Assembly (NCBI GenBank): GCA_964494205.1
Contig: CAZBRD010000022.1
Location: 1-64,000, forward strand
DNA from: JBBTCX01 sp964494205
GTDB taxonomy: Bacteria; Planctomycetota; Phycisphaerae; UBA1845
Length of the DNA stretch: 64,000 bases
Reading direction: 5' to 3'
Numbering within the stretch: position 1 is the stretch's first letter; every line of letters begins with the position of its first letter. Positions 16,601-25,973 of this stretch are shown piece after piece. The translations under genes and the position numbers were made by a program. The notes under the pieces were generated by a model. The model was not told the origin of the DNA and did no database searches. It worked only from the letters and a program-made list of their open reading frames with translations.

Positions 16601-17875
16601 TCAGGCTTCGAGCACTTCCTGTTTCGGCTCGTTCTTCATGCGCAGCCGCACTCGAGTAATTCGCTGCGGCTCGGCGCCGATGATCTGGATGCCGATGCTG
16701 TCGTGCTCGAAACCCTCGCCGATTTTGGGAATTTTGCCCATCGTGCTGGACACGAAACCGCCAAGTGTTTCGTAATCCGGGTTCTCCGGCAGGGTAATTT
16801 TGAGCATGTCGTTGAGGTCTTCGATTCGCATACGCGCGTCCACCTCGACCGTTTCAGCGTCGATTCGCTTCAACTCAGCCGGACCTTCCACGTCAAATTC
16901 GTCGTCGATTTCGCCGACCAGTTCTTCGAGGATATCTTCGATGGTAGCCAACCCGACTGTCCCGCCGTATTCGTCCAACACGATCGCGATGTGAACTTTC
17001 TTCTCGCGAAACTCGCGTAACAAATCGCGAACCAGTTTGGACTCGGGCACGAAAAGCGCTGCACGCATGCTCTTTTTCGCCTCGAACGGTTTGCGGTCGT
17101 CGCGAAACAGCAGATCCTTAGCGTAGATAATTCCAAGAATTGAGTCGATCGTCTCGTGATAAACGGGAATACGTGAGTGACCGGCGGAACGTATCGTCTG
17201 CAGCACTGTGTCGATTGTGGCGTCATCGGGAACGGCTGCGATCTCGGTTCGCGGCGTCATGATCTGCTCAACGTGCTTGTCGCCGAGCTCGATGACCGAC
17301 TCGATCATTTCTTTTTCTTCTTCATCAACGGCGCCCAGCATCTCACCCTCGGACACAGCGCTGAGAATCTCCTGTTCCATTTCGTTGGCTACCGACTGCG
17401 CGTCGGGTGCGGGCACGTCAGCCAATCGTCGAACGATTGTGTCGAAGACGTCCATGGCACGAAGGAGCGGATAGAGCATGAGTCGGATGAGCGTGAGCAA
17501 CGGATGCAATTGGACAAAAAGCTCCGCGCCGCCGTACTTCGCCCAGGCATGGGGAATCGCTGCTCCGAAGATTAAGATGAATACGAGTGCCAGGAGAGAA
17601 CCGAGCACCAAACGAAGGAGACTCGAATTCGGCTGGAGTGCGCCGACGTCATACAGCACCATCACCGTCAGCGCCAGTGTTGCAGTGGAGCGCAGCAGCG
17701 CGGTCGAATGCACAAAATGGCGCCGCAAACGCAGAACTTCTTCAGGAGAACGCCGGCGCGTTGCCTTTTCCAGTCGCTCCGCAAGCCGAGAATGAACGGC
17801 CGTATGCAGCGAGAGGTTCAGCGTCGCGAATAGCGTCAACGCGGCGGTGGTCAGGATGATCCAGAACCAGATCAC
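16601..17875 (-). CDS. CorC/CNNM-family membrane protein with CBS domains
   Basis: A 424-residue protein with an N-terminal DUF21/CNNM membrane domain (helices near 1-22, 58-80, 88-110, 130-150), then a tandem CBS pair (IMTPRTEIAAVPDDATIDTV; SKLVRDLLREFREKKVHIAI) and a C-terminal CorC-HlyC domain (EELVGEIDDEFDVEG, TLGGFVSS). Members export or regulate divalent cations such as Mg2+ or Co2+ and have also been linked to membrane stress. GTG start at 17875, one base after the ybeY stop, so the genes are co-transcribed. Neighbour of YbeY in many bacteria, which supports the call. Confidence 0.87.
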   Translation of the reverse strand: MIWFWIILTTAALTLFATLNLSLHTAVHSRLAERLEKATRRRSPEEVLRLRRHFVHSTALLRSTATLALTVMVLYDVGALQPNSSLLRLVLGSLLALVFILIFGAAIPHAWAKYGGAELFVQLHPLLTLIRLMLYPLLRAMDVFDTIVRRLADVPAPDAQSVANEMEQEILSAVSEGEMLGAVDEEEKEMIESVIELGDKHVEQIMTPRTEIAAVPDDATIDTVLQTIRSAGHSRIPVYHETIDSILGIIYAKDLLFRDDRKPFEAKKSMRAALFVPESKLVRDLLREFREKKVHIAIVLDEYGGTVGLATIEDILEELVGEIDDEFDVEGPAELKRIDAETVEVDARMRIEDLNDMLKITLPENPDYETLGGFVSSTMGKIPKIGEGFEHDSIGIQIIGAEPQRITRVRLRMKNEPKQEVLEA

Positions 17876-17876
17876 G

Positions 17877-18437
17877 TTAGACCTTGCTCCGAGTTCCGGC
17901 CTTCGCAGGTGCTCGCGGTGATTCCCGTTTTAGTGATTGAGTTCGTTTGACCGGCTTCTTGAGACGCCCTTCGGCACCACCGCCCGAATAGACCGGTCTA
18001 AGGCCAAGTTGAGTCAGAATTTCATCTTCCTTGCGATGCATCCGGGCGGCCTTTCGTGTCGTGGAGTCATCGTAACCAAGCAAGTGCAGCGTTCCATGAA
18101 TCACGTAGAGCGTCAGTTCTTCTTTCAGCGAATGCCTGCGTTCGGCGGACTCACGGGCGGCTGTGTCGACAGAAACAACAATCTCGCCCTCGATCAGTTG
18201 CTTTGAGTTTTCCGACAAGTCAAACGTAAGCACATCGGTAGGTCCGGTGTGATTCAAATGTCGCTCGTTCAGTTCCGCCATTTCTGCGTCGTCAACCAGA
18301 GTGATGTTCACCTGTGATCGCGTAATTGCGTGACTCGCAAGCGTCTGGCAAACCGCGCCTTCCAGATGGGTTCTGATGCCCCGTGGGGCAGAGCACCGTT
18401 TCGTGACAGAGATCAGGTATGATGCGTCTTCGTCCAT
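17877..18437 (-). CDS. ybeY: Endoribonuclease YbeY (rRNA maturation)
   Basis: A 186-residue member of the UPF0054 family, a zinc endoribonuclease needed for 16S rRNA 3' processing and 70S quality control. The diagnostic region is complete: NERHLNHTGPTDVLTFDLSE, then the metal motif HGTLHLLGYDD. The third metal ligand, normally His, is Asp here. A basic C-terminal extension of about 35 residues (KKPVKRTQSLKRESPRAPAK) is not part of the usual fold. It lies between CorC and the 7TM-HD gene in a same-strand run ending with phoH, the classic neighbourhood for ybeY. Confidence 0.9.
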   Translation of the reverse strand: MDEDASYLISVTKRCSAPRGIRTHLEGAVCQTLASHAITRSQVNITLVDDAEMAELNERHLNHTGPTDVLTFDLSENSKQLIEGEIVVSVDTAARESAERRHSLKEELTLYVIHGTLHLLGYDDSTTRKAARMHRKEDEILTQLGLRPVYSGGGAEGRLKKPVKRTQSLKRESPRAPAKAGTRSKV

Positions 18438-18459
18438 GGTGAATCGAGCCCGAATGAGG

Positions 18460-20796
18460 CTAGCCCGCGACAGTTACTCCCGAGCGCGATACCTTAGGCA
18501 TCGCCTCCTCGGCCTGACGCGCACGAGGATAGGCTACGCGTCCATGGTAGATACCGATCAGGCTCTTGACCAGCGATTCTTCTACCTGGCGAATCTCGTG
18601 CAACGTAATGTCGCACTCGTCGAACTGACCATCATTCAGCCGATCCGCCACAATTTGGTGGACGACGGATTCGATTCGCCCTGGTGTCTGCTCGCCCAGC
18701 GCTCTGACTGCTCCCTCAACCCCGTCACACAGCATGAGTACCGCTGATTCGCGCGTCCGTGGCGTTGGGCCCGGATACCTGAACTCTGATTCAGAAACCT
18801 CACGATCGTGGCGACCGGTTGCGATTTGCGCCTGCTTTTCGGTGGCAACATGATGGAAGTACCGAACGACCGTCGTACCGTGATGCTCTTCGATGAATTG
18901 ATGCAGGATGCGCGGCAACTTGAATTCGCGCGCGAGTTCAAGACCGTCCTTCACGTGCCCCAGGATGATGAGAAGGCTCATTGTCGGTGCGAGGTTTTCG
19001 TGACGGTTTATGCGCCCGTCCTGATTCTCGGTGAAGTACTGCGCCTTCGGTATTTTCCCAATGTCGTGATAGAGCGCGCCGACTTGCGCGAGCAAAGCGT
19101 TTGCGCCGATTTTTTCGCAGGCTGCCTCAGCCATGGTGCCCAACACCAGACTGTGGGCATACGTTCCGGGCGCCTCGCGTGCGAGAAGCTGAAGCAGTGG
19201 CCGCGTCGGGTCGCGCCATTCGAGGAGCGTGAGCGCGGTTGCCGTGCGGAATAGCTTTTCAACAAACGGCAGCAGGCCGGAAATCAGAAACGCGGACAAA
19301 AGTGCACAAGCAGCGGACCAGAGACCCTGCTGCAAGACCATGTTCCATTCGTTGCCATTTCTGAAACCGACAGCCACTGAGCAAAGGAAGATAGCCAATG
19401 AGCTGAGCAACCCGACGGAGATCAGCTTCGTTCGCGCGCGGACCTCGTCCAGTTGATGAACAATCACGGTCGCGCCGACGAGCAATGGCACCAAAAAACC
19501 GAAGCTGCCCTGTACGGTTGCAACAACGAGCAACGATGCGATGCACGACGCTCCTAAGGCGAATCGCTGCGAATAAACAATGGCAAAAACATAGGTCAGC
19601 AACAGAAACGGCGTGTATATCAATCCCGGAACCTGCGACCCAAAACTGCCGAGCAATCTCGCAAGTCCAAGTGCGCCGACGCCCAGCAACAAGAATACAA
19701 TCGAATGACCCTTCGTTTGAAAAATTCGCGGCTGAAACGATGCGGCGTAGGAAATAAACCCAACGGAAAGAAGTATCACCAGCGCGCCCAGGCCGACGTG
19801 TCGGAGAATTTCCTGCCTACGAGCGCGAAGTGCTTCGGCCGAATTCTGAGCAAGAAACTCGGCGTGAGCGGCGCGTTCCGCCTTCATCCACTCGTATTGT
19901 TCCGGTGAAAGTGCACCGGGCGGAATATAGGGCTTTCCCTTTTGGAACCGCGTGTAAGAAGGTGCGACGTTCTTCTCAGCCTCAGCCATTGCAGCCAGTG
20001 TTTTCGCCTGATCAAAGATAATCGTCGGCTGTTCCTTCAGGGTCGCAAGCACGATGGACTTTACCGTCGGCTGCAATTCTGGAGGGAAACGCCGGGCCAA
20101 TTCTGCGCCGGTGCCCTGGAGAATCTTTTCATTGCCGTGCGGGATGACTTCTGAAAGCGGAAGCTCCTTGAACTCAACTTGGTTGGTCGCGTTCACCGTT
20201 TGTAGAATGATATAATCTTTGGTGCTCTTGGGAGTGCGCGGCTCGCGCTGTAAGTCGCGAACGATGTACTCCTGTTCGATGGGCATCGTTTCGACCAGGC
20301 GCTCGAATTCGATCCGGCCGGCGTCGTTGGGCAACTCGATCCACTGACGCAATCTGTCGTATGCGTTTTGATCCGCGGGCCAGCCGCTTTCTTTCAGCGA
20401 AGCTTGGTAGTCGAGAAACGTCTCAGCGTCGGCCGCAACACCATAGAGACGCATTAAGCCCGAGCGGATTTTCTCGCTGGTCAATTCTTTCTTGTTGTAA
20501 GTGAAATAGCTCGGAACCGCAGAGAGGCCAGCCTCACGGGCGTCCTCTGTGCCCTTCACGTCTTCGACCTGAAAGTCGACCCGAGCAAAAACTGGTTGGT
20601 CGATTCGCTGGCCGACCAGATAGTTCAAGCCCCCCGCACCGACTAGAGCGATCGCGCAAGCTGAAAGTGAGAAAATAACCCCGACGAGAGTTGGCCAACT
20701 TACAACGGCCTGAAACACTCTCGACCAGATGGAGCCGGTGGTTCGAACTCGACGTTGTCGTGCCTGGGCACGTCTGATTTTGCGCTGAAACGCCAC
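18460..20796 (-). CDS. 7TM-HD family protein (PgpH-type)
   Basis: A 778-residue protein with one N-terminal helix (about 30-60), a large extracytoplasmic domain (about 60-330), seven membrane helices (about 335-550) and a cytoplasmic HD domain. The HD motif is intact: YHDIGK with the later HEN, LGHVKDG, EEHHGTT and CDGVEGA signatures carrying the other metal ligands. Relatives called PgpH hydrolyse cyclic di-AMP; others are only known as 7TM-HD receptors. It sits between phoH and ybeY, the usual location. GTG start at 20796. Confidence 0.85.
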   Translation of the reverse strand: MAFQRKIRRAQARQRRVRTTGSIWSRVFQAVVSWPTLVGVIFSLSACAIALVGAGGLNYLVGQRIDQPVFARVDFQVEDVKGTEDAREAGLSAVPSYFTYNKKELTSEKIRSGLMRLYGVAADAETFLDYQASLKESGWPADQNAYDRLRQWIELPNDAGRIEFERLVETMPIEQEYIVRDLQREPRTPKSTKDYIILQTVNATNQVEFKELPLSEVIPHGNEKILQGTGAELARRFPPELQPTVKSIVLATLKEQPTIIFDQAKTLAAMAEAEKNVAPSYTRFQKGKPYIPPGALSPEQYEWMKAERAAHAEFLAQNSAEALRARRQEILRHVGLGALVILLSVGFISYAASFQPRIFQTKGHSIVFLLLGVGALGLARLLGSFGSQVPGLIYTPFLLLTYVFAIVYSQRFALGASCIASLLVVATVQGSFGFLVPLLVGATVIVHQLDEVRARTKLISVGLLSSLAIFLCSVAVGFRNGNEWNMVLQQGLWSAACALLSAFLISGLLPFVEKLFRTATALTLLEWRDPTRPLLQLLAREAPGTYAHSLVLGTMAEAACEKIGANALLAQVGALYHDIGKIPKAQYFTENQDGRINRHENLAPTMSLLIILGHVKDGLELAREFKLPRILHQFIEEHHGTTVVRYFHHVATEKQAQIATGRHDREVSESEFRYPGPTPRTRESAVLMLCDGVEGAVRALGEQTPGRIESVVHQIVADRLNDGQFDECDITLHEIRQVEESLVKSLIGIYHGRVAYPRARQAEEAMPKVSRSGVTVAG

Positions 20797-20948
20797 TGAT
20801 TAGTACTCTACCGCCGTCCGTGGGCTGAATCCAACCGGATGAAACCCTATTCGGACCAGTTACCGCGCTGAAGTGGTATCGGCGTGAACGATCATCAACT
20901 GCGTCGCGAGGTGGGACATACTGTATTTCAATATGACTGGGCCGTCTA

Positions 20949-21890
20949 TTATCGGGCGTCGCCGTTTTTTGCGTATGCCTTTACGACCTGCTGCACCAGC
21001 TTGTTCCTGACAATGTCACTCTGCGAAAGGCGAACAGTGGCGATACCCGGCAAGCCCTCCAAGCGCTGGATCGCGTCAATAAGTCCGGTCGCGTCGCCAC
21101 CTTGCAGGTCGCTTTGCGTGTCGTCGCCAGTGACGATCATCTTGCTTTGGTGGCCTAGTCGCGTCAGGAACATGAGCATCTGTGACGGTGTCGAGTTTTG
21201 GGCCTCGTCGAGAATGATCGCGGCGTGATTCAAGGTACGACCGCGCATGAACGCGAGCGGCACGACTTCGATAACATCATTCTGCATGGCCCTACGAAGC
21301 TGCTCGAAGTTCATCATGTCGTTCATAGCGTCGAACAACGGACGAAGATACGGATTGACCTTCGCCTGAAGATCGCCCGGCAGATAGCCAAGACGTTCCC
21401 CCGCCTCCACCGCCGGACGCGCCAATACGATTTTCTTGATTCGCTGTTGCTTGAGCAGACCAACCGCGACAGCGACGGCCAAGAATGTCTTTCCTGTTCC
21501 GGCGGGACCAATGCAGAAAGTAAGGTCATGTTGATGCATCGCGTCCATGTAGAGCTTTTGGCCCGCGTTTTTCGGCGCGATCGTACCGCCTGGCAGAAAC
21601 ACATCGACGCCGGGAGAATTCGAAGGAGTCGCATCGGCCATCACGCGTTCAATAATGTCCTGCACAAGCTCGTCAGGAAGATCGGGACGCGTGCGCAAAG
21701 ATTTTTGCATGGAGTCGATCGTGTGCGCCGCGCGCTGCACACCTTCGGTCGGGCCGTTAACGATGATCTGCCCATCGCGTGCAGCTAACTGCACACCAAA
21801 GGCCGAGCGAATTGTTCGCAAGTGCCGATCAGCGGTCCCAAACAAGGCGCTCTGTCGCGAGGGGTTTTCGATCGAAATGGTGATGTCCAA
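20949..21890 (-). CDS. PhoH-family ATPase
   Basis: A 313-residue cytoplasmic ATPase with an N-terminal KH-like region (RTIRSAFGVQLAARDGQIIV) and a C-terminal PhoH domain: Walker A GPAGTGKTFLA, Walker B IILDEAQNSTPSQM, and the family stretch LARPAVEAGERLGYLPGDLQ. The role is RNA-related; PhoH and YbeY are typical operon partners. Start codon is TTG at 21890: an in-frame stop lies three codons upstream, so no longer form exists. Gene order phoH - 7TM-HD - ybeY - corC is a known conserved neighbourhood. Confidence 0.9.
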   Translation of the reverse strand: MDITISIENPSRQSALFGTADRHLRTIRSAFGVQLAARDGQIIVNGPTEGVQRAAHTIDSMQKSLRTRPDLPDELVQDIIERVMADATPSNSPGVDVFLPGGTIAPKNAGQKLYMDAMHQHDLTFCIGPAGTGKTFLAVAVAVGLLKQQRIKKIVLARPAVEAGERLGYLPGDLQAKVNPYLRPLFDAMNDMMNFEQLRRAMQNDVIEVVPLAFMRGRTLNHAAIILDEAQNSTPSQMLMFLTRLGHQSKMIVTGDDTQSDLQGGDATGLIDAIQRLEGLPGIATVRLSQSDIVRNKLVQQVVKAYAKNGDAR

Positions 21891-22002
21891 GGGGCTTCAA
21901 TCCGCCTGTCCGAGGTTACGCCTCAACGCTACTTCCTGAATCAAGGTGCAAAGTGCAGTTGATTGTTTCAACCGCATAAAACAGGGGTTTTTTCGCTCAA
22001 AC

Positions 22003-23061
22003 CTAGACGAGCGTCAAGATGAGCCACGCGACCGGCAGCGCCGCGATCGGGCTGTCGATGAGGTCAAGAATCCCACCGGCCCGCGGAATAAGATTGCTAG
22101 AATCTTTCATACCGGCGTCCCGCTTAAAGCATGACTCCACAAGGTCGCCGAATTGGGCCATGACCGAAACCGCGATCGCAAAAACCGCCACACCTATTGG
22201 TTTGGGCATTCCCAGGGGGCCGACCGACCAATTCAATGCTCGCGACATATCTCCGAGGAAGGCCAGCAAATCAATGCGACCTTCTCCAACTTGGATCAAT
22301 CGAATCTGGTTCGGCACGAGATCCAAAAGCAACGCAAGGTAGGCGGCGAGGAACGCGACAAGCGCGCTGGCAGCCATGCCGCCAATCGCACCCTCTACCG
22401 ATTTGCCGGGGCTTATCGACGGAATCAGTTTATGCCTACCCAACCAGGACCCTATCAGGAATCCACCTATGTCTGTAGCTTTGATCATCAACAGCAGGAT
22501 CAGAATCAGCCATGCACCGTCTTGTTCCGGGCGATTGGCGTCACACCGCATTTGAATGGCAAATGACGGAAGGAAACCCAAGTAGAAAATGATCAGCAGT
22601 GTTGCGCCGAAATCAGTAAGCGAATTGTGCGGATCGAATCGAAGGACCGTTCGAATCACCAAAGAAGCAGAAATAGCAGACAGAATTGCCAGCGTACCAA
22701 ACAGTCCCTCGACCCACAGCAATTTGTGACCAAAGAGTCCTGCAGCGGAAAACCATGGCACGATCATCAACGCAGCCACGCCCACGTAAGCAGTCTTCAC
22801 ATACGGATTTGCCCCCTTCTTTCGCAGCAAGCGGTCGAGTTCAAAAACTCCACCAAGAACTGTCGCCAGGAAGATCAGGGGAATCACGCTGCCGCGAGCC
22901 AGCAGATCAGCCAGTAACCCGGGTAAGGGGCTTGGCCTAGATGCAAAGTCGGCAATAGCTACGTCTACGAGTATGACAGATAACAAAACGAAGATGGCCG
23001 TCGCGCCAATAAGCGTTCGTTGAACAACGACGGTTGACGACGTGCGAGATCGCGAGGTCAT
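22003..23061 (-). CDS. cdsA: Phosphatidate cytidylyltransferase (CdsA)
   Basis: An integral membrane enzyme making CDP-diacylglycerol from phosphatidate and CTP. About eight membrane helices are seen (for instance VVQRTLIGATAIFVLLSVIL and the helices at VIPLIFLATVLGG, LAILSAISASLV). The C-terminal CDP-DAG synthase region is GDLVESCFKRDAGMKDSS followed by IPRAGGILDLIDS, matching the family signature with PRAGG in place of the usual PGHGG and LIDS in place of RxDS. The catalytic Asp residues remain. Start chosen at Met 23061, as the preceding 14 codons (from 23103) precede a weak signal; no clear ribosome-binding site decides this. It follows PhoH on the same strand after 110 bp. Confidence 0.82.
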   Translation of the reverse strand: MTSRSRTSSTVVVQRTLIGATAIFVLLSVILVDVAIADFASRPSPLPGLLADLLARGSVIPLIFLATVLGGVFELDRLLRKKGANPYVKTAYVGVAALMIVPWFSAAGLFGHKLLWVEGLFGTLAILSAISASLVIRTVLRFDPHNSLTDFGATLLIIFYLGFLPSFAIQMRCDANRPEQDGAWLILILLLMIKATDIGGFLIGSWLGRHKLIPSISPGKSVEGAIGGMAASALVAFLAAYLALLLDLVPNQIRLIQVGEGRIDLLAFLGDMSRALNWSVGPLGMPKPIGVAVFAIAVSVMAQFGDLVESCFKRDAGMKDSSNLIPRAGGILDLIDSPIAALPVAWLILTLV

Positions 23062-23138
23062 ACTCGTGATGCCACGCTCTCCGGCTGACTCCCATGATCC
23101 CATTGCAGTGTTCCACTCACTAAACGTGCGGGAGTCCG

Positions 23139-23756
23139 TTACTTATTCGACGTCCTGCCATTGCCTTGCGGTTTTGTGGTGACCACAGCCGACGCCACCG
23201 GGCAGGCGATCGAACAATCCCAGCAAAGGCCGGAAATCTGAAAACGATGACTGATCGCGTGAAAGTGATTCTTGCGCGCGATGCGTGTGCGGAGTTCAAC
23301 CACATCCTCCGCCCCAAATTCAACAATGCGACCACAGCGCCGACAAACCATGTGGTCGTGAGGGTCTTCGCCATAGGCCAGCTCGTAATGCGCCTGTTTC
23401 ACATCGAAGCGAACCTGTTTCAAGATTCCGCAATCCACGAGCAACGGAAGAGTTCGATACACGGTGGCTTTGCCCACCTTAACGCCCCGCTCCTTCAGCA
23501 CGTCGACGACTTGTTCGGTTTCAAAGTGTTCATGCATCTGCAACGCCGCTTCAAGCACGCGAATGCGGGCGGAGGTACATCGGATGCCGCGATCGGCGAG
23601 GTACTTTTTGAAAGCCTCGCCCAATTGCTTCGAATCAGTTGTATGACGGTTGCGGTCCATGAAGGCCGGAATTCTCGAACAAACTTCCCTGATGCGCTTT
23701 ACAACGGCTGGATTATGCGGTGATTTCTGCATGCACGCAAACGAACCGCGATTCAT
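23139..23756 (-). CDS. Fur-family metalloregulator
   Basis: Contains the Fur winged-helix (QLGEAFKKYLADRGIRCTSA, VDVLKERGVKVGKATVYRTL) and the C-terminal metal-binding and dimer domain: AHYELAYGEDPHDHMVC with CRRC and, later, CWDC, giving two CxxC structural zinc sites. The N-terminus is long: the true start may be Met at residue 34 (MDRNRHTTDSKQLG). It could be Fur, Zur or PerR; the sequence does not decide. It is divergent from the ferredoxin gene at 23835 with a 78 bp gap, which would suit regulation of that Fe-S protein, but no classic Fur box was identified. Confidence 0.85.
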   Translation of the reverse strand: MNRGSFACMQKSPHNPAVVKRIREVCSRIPAFMDRNRHTTDSKQLGEAFKKYLADRGIRCTSARIRVLEAALQMHEHFETEQVVDVLKERGVKVGKATVYRTLPLLVDCGILKQVRFDVKQAHYELAYGEDPHDHMVCRRCGRIVEFGAEDVVELRTRIARKNHFHAISHRFQISGLCWDCSIACPVASAVVTTKPQGNGRTSNK

Positions 23757-23834
23757 CCCCTGTTGCGAATCCCAGCGTCGCCAAACAAAATGCGCAATAC
23801 TATAGGATAAGGAATTGTTCCCCCTTGTAACGAT

Positions 23835-24416
23835 ATGAATCGACCGTCCGACTCGAACAGCGATCGCCGAGGCTTCTTTCGAGCAGCCGCACGAGAACTG
23901 CTACATTCGTTTGTCAGCGACAACGAATCGACGCCCCCCGCCCCGGTGCAAGTAAGACTACTCCGTCCGCCTGGCGCCATCGACGAGACTCGATTTGTCG
24001 ACATGTGTCAGCGATGCGGAAAATGTGTCGAGGTATGCCCCGCATTAGCCATCAAGCCATTTGCCTCGCCCAATCGCGCCCTCGATGGTACTCCATTCAT
24101 TGACCCAAACACCGCAGCCTGTGTTATCTGTGACGGCTTGAAGTGTACGCATGTCTGCCCTTCCGGGGCCTTGAATCCTCTCAATCTTGCCGTTTTAATC
24201 AACATGGGTGTCGCCGAAGTTCGTGAGGAACTTTGCGTAAGAAGCAGCGGGGAATCGTGCACGATATGTGTGGATCGTTGCCCCGTGGGCAAGACAGCCA
24301 TTCGCTTCGACAACGCAGGCCCCCCAACTGTGTTTGATCCGGGTTGCGTCGGTTGTGGCGTTTGCCAGTTTTATTGCCCGACAACACCAAAGGCCATCGT
24401 TGTTAAGCCATGCTGA
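23835..24416 (+). CDS. Polyferredoxin with four [4Fe-4S] clusters (NapG/MauM-like)
   Basis: A 193-residue protein with a twin-arginine-like start (DRRGFFRAAARE) but no hydrophobic signal stretch after it. Four cysteine groups follow: CQRCGKCVEVCP, CVICDGLKCTHVCP, CTICVDRCPVGK, and CVGCGVCQFYCP. The layout matches NapG/MauM-type ferredoxins that pass electrons from the quinol pool. No nap, mau or other oxidoreductase genes are nearby, so the redox partner is unknown. Divergently placed from the Fur gene, so expression may be iron-linked. Confidence 0.8.
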   Translation: MNRPSDSNSDRRGFFRAAARELLHSFVSDNESTPPAPVQVRLLRPPGAIDETRFVDMCQRCGKCVEVCPALAIKPFASPNRALDGTPFIDPNTAACVICDGLKCTHVCPSGALNPLNLAVLINMGVAEVREELCVRSSGESCTICVDRCPVGKTAIRFDNAGPPTVFDPGCVGCGVCQFYCPTTPKAIVVKPC

Positions 24417-24443
24417 TCGGAGGTTATTTGAAGCAGGCGTCCC

Positions 24444-25928
24444 ATGAGATTGATTATTCGACAAAAAATCGCATTGATCGCGATTCTGGTGATCAATGCA
24501 ATACTATGGATCATCCCCAGCAACGTCGTTGAGCAGATCGCCAACGATCGTCACACGATGCTCGGCCGATACTCGCGAACACAATTCGCGTGGATCATCG
24601 GCATGACCATCATTTCATTGTTTGGACTCTACATCGATCGCGCCGTCGGCGAACAGTACAAGCGACGATGGTTTCAGGTCATGGCCATCACGATCTTCAT
24701 GATCCCTGCGCTTATTCTGCTCGATTTCCTTATGCGAACACCGGGTCGGTTGCATTACGTTCGCGATTCTCTGGCCTACCATCACCCGCCTAACTTCGAT
24801 TCAACCAAGGATTTCGTAGAGGAATCCTTAAAGGATTTCGTCGACAAGCCCGAGGCTGCACGAACCTATCCCAACGCAACGCCGGGCTATCCCACCATTC
24901 GCCGAACGCTACGCACCGACGGGCGCGGCTTCCGTAATGCGGCGACGTTGGACCAGGCTGATGTCGTCACCCTTGGCGATAGTTTCACGGAGGGATCGGG
25001 CGTTTCGGATGAACACCCCTGGCCTGTCAGGCTCGCGGAGCAGTCGGGTTGGACAGTGTGTAACCTCGGCATTTCCGGATACGACCCGCTCAACTATCTG
25101 GCTTCGCTCAAGGAATACGGCGTGCATCTCAAACCTAAGAAGATCATTTGCATGTTGTACGAAGGCAATGATTTTCGCTCGGCCATCAGCGATCAGGAAC
25201 GCTCGGAGCCTGGCTTTCTGGAGCGCGTCTCGACGTACATGACCCAATCGCCCCTTCTTGATCTGCTGGACCGGGGAATCACTAGCGTGTTCGGCTCGAT
25301 GAACTCGCGCGGCCCCCTCAAAGGGGCTGAATTGCTCGATTGGATGCCGATTCGTTTCCCACCCGGGCCAGACGCCAAGAGCTACGCTTTCGCCCCTAAA
25401 CAACTGCGCGATCGCATGAAAGATGCTGATCAGTTTTCCCTAGACCTCAAGTGGCTCAACACGCGACGAATCCTTGTCGAGATATCCGAGACTTGCAAAG
25501 CGATCGGAGCGGAATTCTATCTCGCATATGCTCCAACGAAAGCTCATGTAGTTATGCCGACTGTTGCGAGACAGTTACCGGCAGAGAAAGTTCGCGCATT
25601 CACCGCGATCAGCTTCAAGGGTGATCTGCCCGACGCCCCAACGTTCATGGCTGCATTACTTGAACGCATCGATGATACGGAACAGGTCGTGCGGGAGTAT
25701 TGCGAGCGAGAAGGAATTCGCTTCATCTCGACAACGGAAGCACTTCAAGAGTCTATCAGGCAGGGCCAACAGGCTTATTTCACTTACGATCAACACTGGA
25801 CTCCCGAAGGGCATGAGGTGGCTGCGAAAGTCATTTGGGAGAGCATCATGCAGCTCCATACGAAAGAACAGTTTGCTACTCAAGGCAGTTCACTTCGGCT
25901 TGGAGCAAATGTCGCAGCACGTGAATAA
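24444..25928 (+). CDS. Membrane-anchored SGNH/GDSL hydrolase-like protein
   Basis: 494 residues. Three membrane helices lie in the first 100 residues (IALIAILVINAILWIIPS; FAWIIGMTIISLFGLY; VMAITIFMIPALILLDFLM). The rest is an SGNH-hydrolase domain: block I GDSFTEGSG, a Gly region LGISGYDPLNYL, an Asn region LYEGND, and block V DQHWTPEGH, giving the catalytic Ser, Asp and His. Such proteins act on acyl or acetyl groups of envelope sugars, but the substrate here is unknown. It starts 27 bp after the ferredoxin gene on the same strand. A related SGNH protein is encoded at 42561. Confidence 0.72.
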   Translation: MRLIIRQKIALIAILVINAILWIIPSNVVEQIANDRHTMLGRYSRTQFAWIIGMTIISLFGLYIDRAVGEQYKRRWFQVMAITIFMIPALILLDFLMRTPGRLHYVRDSLAYHHPPNFDSTKDFVEESLKDFVDKPEAARTYPNATPGYPTIRRTLRTDGRGFRNAATLDQADVVTLGDSFTEGSGVSDEHPWPVRLAEQSGWTVCNLGISGYDPLNYLASLKEYGVHLKPKKIICMLYEGNDFRSAISDQERSEPGFLERVSTYMTQSPLLDLLDRGITSVFGSMNSRGPLKGAELLDWMPIRFPPGPDAKSYAFAPKQLRDRMKDADQFSLDLKWLNTRRILVEISETCKAIGAEFYLAYAPTKAHVVMPTVARQLPAEKVRAFTAISFKGDLPDAPTFMAALLERIDDTEQVVREYCEREGIRFISTTEALQESIRQGQQAYFTYDQHWTPEGHEVAAKVIWESIMQLHTKEQFATQGSSLRLGANVAARE

Positions 25929-25973
25929 CAGAAACCCGGGAACACGAAATGCGACATCCGCCCTATTTGGCAA

